This document shows positions 1-4,368 of a stretch of 6,751 nucleotides of DNA, piece by piece. Made by a program: the position numbers and the translations under genes. The stretch lies in assembly GCA_013298265.1 (NCBI GenBank), contig JAAFHE010000211.1, positions 1 through 6,751 of the forward strand, written 5' to 3'. The notes under the pieces were generated by a model. That model saw only the letters and a list, made by a program, of their open reading frames with translations. It searched no databases and was not told the origin of the DNA. Within the stretch, counting starts at the first letter, position 1. Each line of letters opens with the position of its first letter. The stretch is from Lysobacterales bacterium. GTDB taxonomy: Bacteria; Pseudomonadota; Gammaproteobacteria; Xanthomonadales; Rhodanobacteraceae.

Positions 1-10
1 AGCCAACGCC

Positions 11-217
11 CTACAACGCGCGCGATCACCAGTGGATATGCGTGATACGCCAGCCGTCCGCGACGACGGCAGGATTGCCGTCGATCGCCGCGTTGCGGGC
101 TGAGGCTGTCGCAACGGCGTGGCCGAGGTCTGGCCTGGCTGCTGCCGGCACCGCGGCGATGGCCAACGTTGTGCACAGGCCGACAGCGGCCGATAGCTTC
201 CGAAACCTGCGCTGGAT
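11..217 (-). pseudogene. Degenerate exported DUF4440/SnoaL-like protein remnant
   Basis: Directly after the oxidase stop the same frame stays open to a TGA at 28-26, giving a 63-residue product if read from the ATC at 217-215. It begins with a basic stretch (QRRFRKL) and a hydrophobic run ending AVPAAA, a clear signal peptide. The last residues before the stop, DGWRITHIHW, match the conserved C-terminal strand of DUF4440/SnoaL-3 proteins, usually followed by SSR. Here the next codons are TGA then Ser-Arg-Ala-Leu and TAG, as if one Ser codon had become a stop. Only about 30 residues separate the signal peptide from this final strand, whereas the family needs roughly 120, so the middle appears deleted. 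There is no ATG, and GTG or TTG codons in frame fall inside or after the hydrophobic core. Either a decayed gene or a short secreted peptide with a non-AUG start; the family call rests on one motif. Confidence 0.45.
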
Positions 218-220
218 CGA

Positions 221-1636
221 TCAGCCTCCGTGATGCTTGCCGTGTTGCGAATGATCCATCGCCGGCGCGGTAGCTGCGTCGTCCGTGGGCTGCGGCTTGG
301 CTCCGCCATACGCTGTGCGCCGGTGTGGCTGGCCGAACTGCGGGTCGCTGCTGACGCGGCGCGCGACGCTGCCTTTCGGATAGCGATACCAGCCCGGGTC
401 GCGGTAGTCGCCGGGGGGTTGATCGTCGCGCACTTTGACGACGGTAAACATTCCGCCCATCTCGATCGGGCCGAACTGGCCTTCGCCGGCCATCATCGGC
501 AAGGTGTTTTCCGGCCCCTTCATGCCCATGGCGACGTGGCCGGCGTGCTCGGACATGCCGTCGCGTCCCATCGCCATGTAGCCGGGCAGCAGTGCGCGGA
601 TCTTCTCCTCGACGCCGCCCTGGTCGACGCCGGTCGGGTTCGGGATGCCGTGTCCCATCGGCCCCATCGTGTGATGCGCCATGTGGCAATGCAGCGCCCA
701 GTCGCCGGGCTCGGTCGCGACGAATTCGAGATCGCGCATCTGGCCGACGCCGACGATCTCGGTCACCTCGCGCCGCCACTGGCTGCGCGGCCAGCGCCCG
801 GCGTCCGAACCGGTGACCCAGAACGGGTTGCTGTGCATATGGATCGGATGATTCCACATGGATAAATTTCCGATGCGCAGACGCAGGCGTTCGCCGGTGC
901 GCATGACGATCGGGTCGATCGCCGGATAGACCTTCGAGTTGAAGGTCCACAGGTCGAAGTCCTGCATGATCGACGGGTCGGGCCGGTAGGTGCCCGGATG
1001 CAGCGCGTAGTTGTGCAGCAGGAAAGCGTAGTCGCGGTCGATAGCCACCTCTTCGCCCGCACGCGGGTGGATGATGAAGAGTCCCATCATGCCGAATGCA
1101 ATCTGGGTCATCTCGTCCGCATGCGGGTGGTACATGTGCGTGCCGTGCTGTTTCAGGGTGTATTCGTAGACATAGGTTTCGCCGGGCTGGATGGATGGCT
1201 GGTTCAGCCCGGCGATGCCGTCCATGCCGTTGGGCAGGTCGATGCCGTGCCAGTGCACCGTGGTCGGCTCGCGCAGGCGGTTGGTCACGTACAGCCGCAC
1301 GCGGTCGCCTTCGACGGCCTCGATCGTCGGACCCGGCGTGGTGCCGTTGTAGCCCCAGCAGGTCGCGCGGCAACCCGGTGCGAACACGTGTTCGATTTCC
1401 TCGGCGACGAGGTGGAATTCCTTCACGCCGCCGTTCATGCGATACGGCAGGGTCCAGCCGTTGAGCGTCTGCACGGGGCGATAGCCGGCCGTGGCGCGCG
1501 GGGTGGCGGGTTCGTCAGTTCCGGCGGCCGGCGGTGGCGCGGCCGGCGTCCCCTGCGCACGCGCGATCTGCGTGGCGCCAATCAGGCCGGCGCTGCCGAC
1601 GCCCATCCATTGCAGCAGTTCGCGTCGCGTCGTCAT
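221..1636 (-). CDS. Two-domain multicopper oxidase (copper oxidase), Tat-exported
   Basis: A periplasmic laccase-like enzyme of 471 residues, expected to oxidise Cu(I) to Cu(II) while reducing oxygen to water. The N-terminus carries a twin-arginine signal (TRRELLQ, R4-R5) with a likely cleavage after ARA at residue 27. All copper motifs are present: HWH at 128-130, HPH at 170-172, HPIHMH at 263-268 and HCHMAHHTMGPM at 316-327, giving the type 1 ligands H263, C317, H322 and probably M327. Only about 90 residues separate the second and third motifs, so the middle cupredoxin domain of CueO or CopA is missing and the fold should be the two-domain type, usually an oligomer. A Met-rich stretch (about 353-396) and a His-rich end (HSQHGKHHGG) suggest copper binding. 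The ATG overlaps the TolC-like stop as ATGA with GGAGG seven bases upstream, so translation is probably coupled. The copper substrate is inferred from context. Confidence 0.93.
   Translation of the reverse strand: MTTRRELLQWMGVGSAGLIGATQIARAQGTPAAPPPAAGTDEPATPRATAGYRPVQTLNGWTLPYRMNGGVKEFHLVAEEIEHVFAPGCRATCWGYNGTTPGPTIEAVEGDRVRLYVTNRLREPTTVHWHGIDLPNGMDGIAGLNQPSIQPGETYVYEYTLKQHGTHMYHPHADEMTQIAFGMMGLFIIHPRAGEEVAIDRDYAFLLHNYALHPGTYRPDPSIMQDFDLWTFNSKVYPAIDPIVMRTGERLRLRIGNLSMWNHPIHMHSNPFWVTGSDAGRWPRSQWRREVTEIVGVGQMRDLEFVATEPGDWALHCHMAHHTMGPMGHGIPNPTGVDQGGVEEKIRALLPGYMAMGRDGMSEHAGHVAMGMKGPENTLPMMAGEGQFGPIEMGGMFTVVKVRDDQPPGDYRDPGWYRYPKGSVARRVSSDPQFGQPHRRTAYGGAKPQPTDDAATAPAMDHSQHGKHHGG
225..229 (-). 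promoter_or_regulatory. Shine-Dalgarno GGAGG pointing at an ATC codon
   Basis: A perfect GGAGG lies in the last codons of the multicopper oxidase gene, seven bases before the ATC at 217-215. The same core and seven-base spacing precede the oxidase's own ATG (GGAGG at 1648-1644, ATG at 1636). The geometry suggests that the ATC is the original start position of the downstream ORF, either a mutated ATG or a rare non-AUG start. Confidence 0.45.
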
Positions 1637-3246
1637 GGCTGTTCCTCCGGTTGGTGGTGGTGCGGCGCGTCGTCGTTACGGACCGGCGGCGGCGCTGACT
1701 TCGGGGTTTGGTGCGTGCCGTGCGAGCGGTGATCGTCCTTGCCGGCTTCGTCGGTCTGGCCTGCCTGGCCTGCCTGCGGACCCGCCGGTTTCGTTGCGCT
1801 ATGCCGGCCATGCGCGCCGTGGCCTTCCGCCGCGGCCGGCTTCAGCACGGCGTCGATGTCGAGCGCACGTGCGCCGGCCTGCGCATCGCTGGGCAGGCGC
1901 GTGCCGATCGCGCGTGCCAGTGCCACGCGCGCCTGCCAGTAGTCGCGCAGGCTTTCGAGATAGCCCTGGTAGGCGTCGTATTCCTGCTGCTTGGCCAGCA
2001 GCAGTTCGAACACGCCGATCAGCATGTAGTTGAGCCGTTCGGTCTGGCGCGCAACCACGGCTTCGCGCTGCGGAATCAGCGCCTCACGATAGTCCTGCGT
2101 GATGGCGCGCAGCGCGGCGATGCGCTCGACGCCGAGACGCACCTCGGCGTCGACGGACAGCTCCAGTCCGGCCAGCACCGCGCGGCTGCGTTCGCGCTGC
2201 GCCTCGGCGCGGGCGATGGCGGCCTGGCCCTGGTCGAACAGCGGCAGGGCCAGGGCAAGCGTGGGGCCGCTCACATGGCTGCCGTCGGATTCTTTTTCCC
2301 GTTCGACGCCGACCTCGACCCGGCCCAGCAGGCGCCAGCGCCGGGCCAGGCCCAGCGCGTCGTCGAGCAGGCCGACTTCGCGCCGCGCTGCGGCCAGGTC
2401 CAGGCGCTGCTCGCGCGCGAGGGTCTGCAGCGTGGCCAGATCGTCCTCGTCGGTGACCGGCGCAGCGAGCGGCAGGTCGAAGCGCCACCGCGTTGCCTCG
2501 CTGCCCGACAGGCCCATGCGTGTGTTCAAGGCCAGGCGTGCGCGTTGGGCCGCCGCGCGCGCCGTGGTCGCGGCGATGCGCGCCTGACTCGCGCTGGCCT
2601 GCTCGAGCTTCAGTTCCAGCGCGCTGATAGTGCCTGCGGCATGGAAGCGTTGCGCCAGTTCGGCCGAGGCTGCCGCGGCGACGGCGACGGCGTCGCGCAT
2701 CGCGGCGATCTGATCGGCCGCCGCGGCCGCATACCAGTCATCGGCCGTGTCCGCGGCCAGATTCATGAGCGTGGCGGCCATCGTGTACTGGGCGCGTTCG
2801 TACTCGGCCTCGGCGAAGTGCCGTCGCGCGGGCAGCAACAGCAGATCGGTCAGTGCCACGCCGAGCCCCAGCGTGACCTGGTGCGCCGGGCGGGTATTCA
2901 ATGTCGAAACGGAAAAACCCGGGTTGCCGATGCGGCTGGCCTGGACCACGTCGGCCTGGGCGATGCCGAGCTCGGCGTAGTGCACGGCGATGGCGGGATT
3001 GCGTAGCTGAGCGAGCTGGAATGCGCTCGCCGGGGTCAGTGGCGCGCTGGTGATCTCGGCGGCGCGCGCGTCGATCGCGGCGTGGCCTGCCTCGTCGTTG
3101 CGCCACTGGAACGCGCCGGTCAGGCGCGGCGTGAGCAGTTGCTCGATGTTCGCGGCGCCTTCGCGCCGCGACACGCTGACGCAGCCCGGCAACAGCGCGA
3201 GCGCCAGCACGACGGCCAAGGGCCGTCGCAGGGAATGGGTTTTCAT
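1633..3246 (-). CDS. TolC/CusC-family outer-membrane efflux lipoprotein with His-rich C-terminal tail
   Basis: Outer-membrane channel component of an efflux system, 537 residues. The N-terminus is a lipoprotein signal: basic start (MKTHSLRRP), hydrophobic core and lipobox LLPGC with C22 as the acylated cysteine, as in CusC and OprM. The body (about 60-455) shows the two-fold OEP pattern of long Ala/Gln/Glu-rich helices, for example NPAIAVHYAELGIAQADV near 83-100 and a second-repeat segment around 330-445. Residues about 471-537 are an extra Gly/His/Pro-rich, low-complexity tail with HGAHGRH, HRSHGTH and a HHH near the end; the C-terminus of this family lies in the periplasm, so it may bind metal. 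The gene follows copL by 114 bases and overlaps the oxidase by four. No strong Shine-Dalgarno precedes the ATG. Copper as substrate comes from the neighbours; no adaptor or RND pump is in the window. Confidence 0.92.
   Translation of the reverse strand: MKTHSLRRPLAVVLALALLPGCVSVSRREGAANIEQLLTPRLTGAFQWRNDEAGHAAIDARAAEITSAPLTPASAFQLAQLRNPAIAVHYAELGIAQADVVQASRIGNPGFSVSTLNTRPAHQVTLGLGVALTDLLLLPARRHFAEAEYERAQYTMAATLMNLAADTADDWYAAAAADQIAAMRDAVAVAAAASAELAQRFHAAGTISALELKLEQASASQARIAATTARAAAQRARLALNTRMGLSGSEATRWRFDLPLAAPVTDEDDLATLQTLAREQRLDLAAARREVGLLDDALGLARRWRLLGRVEVGVEREKESDGSHVSGPTLALALPLFDQGQAAIARAEAQRERSRAVLAGLELSVDAEVRLGVERIAALRAITQDYREALIPQREAVVARQTERLNYMLIGVFELLLAKQQEYDAYQGYLESLRDYWQARVALARAIGTRLPSDAQAGARALDIDAVLKPAAAEGHGAHGRHSATKPAGPQAGQAGQTDEAGKDDHRSHGTHQTPKSAPPPVRNDDAPHHHQPEEQP
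1636..1836 (-). other. His-rich tail segment of the TolC-like gene
   Basis: These codons (residues about 471-537) lie past the end of the recognisable OEP helices. They are rich in Gly, Ala, Lys, Asp and Pro with His in three clusters, look disordered, and read in frame to the stop with no sign of a frameshift. A role as a periplasmic copper sink or chaperone contact is inference. Confidence 0.7.
1644..1648 (-). promoter_or_regulatory. Ribosome binding site of the multicopper oxidase
   Basis: GGAGG lies seven bases upstream of the oxidase ATG, inside the last codons of the TolC-like gene. It fixes the start at 1636 and supports translational coupling across the ATGA overlap. Confidence 0.75.
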
Positions 3247-3262
3247 CGTCGGACTCAGGCAA

Positions 3263-3317
3263 GGCCGGCGCGCGGCGCTTGTGGCGCTACGCGACGGCAG
3301 ACAGGGCCGGCGCGCGG
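3263..3317. repeat. 13-bp direct repeat in the copL to TolC-like spacer
   Basis: GGCCGGCGCGCGG occurs at 3263-3275 and again at 3305-3317, 42 bases apart. In such GC-rich sequence this may be chance or a short local duplication; no function is implied. Confidence 0.6.
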
Positions 3318-3326
3318 ACGCGCGCC
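3309..3326 (-). other. GC-rich stem-loop between copL and the TolC-like gene
   Basis: GGCGCGCG and CGCGCGCC are perfect inverted arms separated by two bases, so the RNA can form about seven G-C pairs around a four-base loop. There is no U-tract after it in the direction of transcription, so it is not a typical intrinsic terminator. It could act as an attenuator or as an mRNA stability element that lowers the downstream genes relative to copL. Confidence 0.4.
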
Positions 3327-3332
3327 GTACAC

Positions 3333-3351
3333 CGCGATCGGGAAGATCGCG
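3333..3351 (-). other. Stem-loop ten bases past the copL stop
   Basis: CGCGATC (3333-3339) and GATCGCG (3345-3351) form a perfect seven-base inverted repeat with a five-base loop, starting just after the copL stop. No T-run follows. With the GC-rich stem-loop next to it this makes two tandem hairpins in the 114-base spacer, compatible with partial termination or RNA processing between copL and the TolC-like gene. Confidence 0.4.
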
Positions 3352-3360
3352 CAGCGACGA

Positions 3361-3717
3361 TCAGGCGATCGGAGGTCTCAACGGTACCGGCAGCCGCGCC
3401 GCTCGAAGGGCAGTGGCGGGCGGGAAGGTCAGGTCGGCGTCGCGTCCCGACACCGGACCGGCGAACACGCTGCCGGGCAGGTGCAGCGAGAACACACAGG
3501 CGCAGAGGCAATGACCCGGTTTGCAGCAGGACGGATGTGCGGCGCCGGACTTATCGCCGGCCGACAGGTCGGCGGCCTCGTCCATGCCATGGCAGGGCGC
3601 TTCGGTCGTGATGGCTGCCTCGGTCATGGCGGAATGCGCCGTCAGTGCCACGGGCGCAAGAAACCCGTTCAGGCACAGCGCCAGCGCAAGCAGCAAGGTG
3701 ACGGCGGTACGCAGCAC
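3361..3717 (-). CDS. copL: CopL-family copper-binding regulatory protein
   Basis: A small exported protein of 118 residues, first gene of the copper operon. Residues 1-27 form a signal peptide (hydrophobic LLLALALCL run, then FLAPVALTA). The mature part has a CHGMDE motif at 42-47, a metal-binding centre CCKPGHCLCAC at 64-74 (C64, C65, C70, C72, C74, with H61 and H69), and the ending LRPPIA; the Cys pattern and terminal RPPI are hallmarks of the CopL family. In Xanthomonas, copL lies upstream of copAB and is needed for their copper-induced expression; how it acts is not settled. The start is GTG at 3717: the frame is closed by a TGA further upstream and has no ATG between. No strong Shine-Dalgarno is visible. 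The downstream genes differ from the usual copAB pair. Confidence 0.85.
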   Translation of the reverse strand: MLRTAVTLLLALALCLNGFLAPVALTAHSAMTEAAITTEAPCHGMDEAADLSAGDKSGAAHPSCCKPGHCLCACVFSLHLPGSVFAGPVSGRDADLTFPPATALRAARLPVPLRPPIA

Positions 3718-3870
3718 AGGGATCCGGATCGCGGGGAACGGCGCATAGACTGACGGCGGCGTGACGAAGTTTCAAGGCGGCGCCGCCGGTGTCGACAGGC
3801 CGGCAGCGCGTGTGCGCCCCGGTCAGTGATCCTGCTGTGCCAAGGAAGGCCGCCTCGGCCCGTACGGTAT

Positions 3871-3888
3871 CGAACCACAGGAGGTTCG
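3871..3888. repeat. Inverted repeat CGAACC-N6-GGTTCG
   Basis: Perfect six-base arms at 3871-3876 and 3883-3888 around ACAGGA. It sits immediately before a larger stem-loop, so a copL leader RNA starting further upstream would contain two tandem hairpins here. Confidence 0.5.
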
Positions 3889-3891
3889 CGA

Positions 3892-3918
3892 TCCGGCGCA
3901 ACCTCGTTGCGCTCCGGA
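3892..3918. repeat. Strong imperfect stem-loop upstream of copL
   Basis: TCCGG-CGCAAC (3892-3902) pairs with GTTGCG (3906-3911) and, after a two-base CT bulge, CCGGA (3914-3918). This gives 11 base pairs around a CTC loop. No T-run adjoins it on either strand, so it is not an obvious terminator. It could be a leader RNA element, a REP-like palindrome or remnant DNA. Confidence 0.5.
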
Positions 3919-3960
3919 CACGGACTGCGCAACACGCTGTCGCCGGCGTTGGACGGCGCT

Positions 3961-3986
3961 GCTGAAAATTGGCCACTATTTTCAGC
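3961..3986. repeat. Inverted repeat GCTGAAAAT-N8-ATTTTCAGC, possible IS21-type end remnant
   Basis: Perfect nine-base arms at 3961-3969 and 3978-3986 enclose TGGCCACT. Sequences of the form CTGAAAAT-TGGCCAC recall the multiple terminal repeats of IS21-family insertion sequences, but that comparison is from memory. No IstA or IstB coding sequence is visible nearby, so at most this is a solitary end. Alternatively it is an operator or a leader hairpin. Confidence 0.4.
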
Positions 3987-4030
3987 GCAGTCGGGATCGG
4001 CAGGTCGGGTCGCGTAGCGGCGGTATCCCT

Positions 4031-4079
4031 AAGACGTCTGCGACTGCCGCATTCAGCTACGTGAAGTCGCTGCGGTCTT
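4031..4079. repeat. Long imperfect stem-loop with symmetric internal loop
   Basis: AAGAC (4031-4035) pairs with GTCTT (4075-4079), and inside it GCGACT (4040-4045) pairs with AGTCGC (4065-4070), with four unpaired bases on each side between the two stems and a 19-base apical loop. It lies just downstream of the CusR-like site in the copL direction, so it would be at the 5' end of a long copL leader if transcription starts there. Confidence 0.4.
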
Positions 4080-4102
4080 GATCGCCCCTGCGATAGCGCG
4101 CG

Positions 4103-4131
4103 TTGTCAAAAAATGACAATCGTTTCAGGAA
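4103..4131. promoter_or_regulatory. CusR/CopR-like copper response regulator site
   Basis: AAAATGACAA (4110-4119) equals the complete left half of the E. coli CusR box (AAAATGACAA-NN-TTGTCATTTT). After a two-base gap comes GTTTCAGGAA, a weak right half matching at four of ten positions. A further half-site TTGTCA (4103-4108) lies on the other side, making a TTGTCA-N5-TGACAA palindrome. The site is about 390 bases from copL and 240 from pgaA. On the minus strand TTGACA (4109-4104) could serve as a -35 box, but no good -10 follows at 16-18 bases. Copper control of copL through this site fits the context but is inferred. Confidence 0.4.
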
Positions 4132-4279
4132 TGTAAATGCGATCGGCGCATCGGAGGAAAATCCACGATTTTCGGCCGTTTCAACGCTTTTTTGATGGCT
4201 CGCGTTGGTCGGATATCGACAAATATCAGCAACAAATTGCACGAATATGCAAAATTAAAATTTCACACAGGTTCGCGGC

Positions 4280-4306
4280 TTGCTGTTGTCATCTCATCTC
4301 TATACC
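4280..4306 (+). promoter_or_regulatory. Candidate sigma-70 promoter of pgaA
   Basis: TTGCTG (4280-4285) and TATACC (4301-4306) resemble -35 and -10 boxes with a short 15-base spacer. An AT-rich tract with AAATT-AA-AATTT (4252-4263) lies just upstream and could act as an UP element. Transcription would start near 4312, giving a leader of about 57 bases. The spacer contains TTGTCAT, the same core as the CusR-like site. Confidence 0.35.
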
Positions 4307-4321
4307 CTGCGCCGCCTGCAG

Positions 4322-4344
4322 CCAGTCGCGTTGATTCCGACTGG
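4322..4344 (+). other. Stem-loop in the pgaA leader
   Basis: CCAGTCG (4322-4328) and CGACTGG (4338-4344) form a perfect seven-base stem with a nine-base loop, ending nine bases before the GGAG ribosome binding site. Leader control of pgaA is known in E. coli, where CsrA binds GGA motifs; here one GGA overlaps the ribosome site and another lies just after the start codon. Regulatory use is inference. Confidence 0.4.
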
Positions 4345-4352
4345 GCACGTAC

Positions 4353-4356
4353 GGAG
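4353..4356 (+). promoter_or_regulatory. Likely ribosome binding site of pgaA
   Basis: GGAG lies 12 bases before the ATG at 4369, slightly farther than ideal. No closer in-frame ATG, GTG or TTG exists, and the ATG at 4369 gives a complete signal peptide, so this start is preferred. Confidence 0.5.
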
Positions 4357-4368
4357 AAATTCACTGGT

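Larger units (their letters stand above)
3718..4368. other. Divergent intergenic region between copL and pgaA
   Basis: These 651 bases hold no convincing gene. The part next to copL (to about 4020) is GC-rich with several inverted repeats. About 4100-4300 is clearly AT-rich (22 G+C in the 60 bases 4201-4260) and contains a CusR-like site plus short dyads such as GAAAATC-CAC-GATTTTC (4157-4173) and TTGCA-N6-TGCAA (4237-4252). From 4280 onwards come the likely pgaA promoter and leader. Short open frames at 4137-4334 (plus) and 4057-4242 (minus) have no recognisable motif or convincing start signal. Confidence 0.8.

Noticed and set aside
998..1732. Open frame of 244 codons on the plus strand opposite the oxidase
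   Set aside because: Shadow of the oxidase, whose copper motifs and coupled start leave no doubt about the coding strand. The same applies to the plus-strand frame at 230-865.
1708..3006. Long open frame of 432 codons on the plus strand opposite the TolC-like gene
   Set aside because: It is antisense to a well-supported gene, shows no domain or signal, and has the Arg/Ala/Gly-rich composition expected from the mirror of GC-rich coding sequence.
3744..3775. TTGAAA and TCTATG as a copL promoter with a 19-20 base spacer (MerR/CueR type)
   Set aside because: The -10 match is poor and the inverted repeat that CueR-type regulators need within the spacer is absent.
3866..3902. tRNA-like GGTTCG segments
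   Set aside because: GGTTCG/CGAACC suggested a T-arm, but no matching stem, anticodon arm or acceptor stem can be formed; it is explained by the simple inverted repeat.
3896..3912. GCGCAAC and GTTGCGC as integron attC core ends
   Set aside because: GTTGCGC does not fit the GTTRRRY consensus, and the arms are only three bases apart, far too short for an attC site.
3551..3976. Minus-strand frame of 141 codons overlapping copL in another frame
   Set aside because: No recognisable motif, Arg-rich composition, and it conflicts with the clear CopL signal peptide and Cys cluster.
4137..4334. Small plus-strand frame in the AT-rich region
   Set aside because: No ribosome site upstream, no conserved motif, and it runs through the likely pgaA promoter and into its leader. 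The minus-strand frame at 4057-4242 likewise lacks support.
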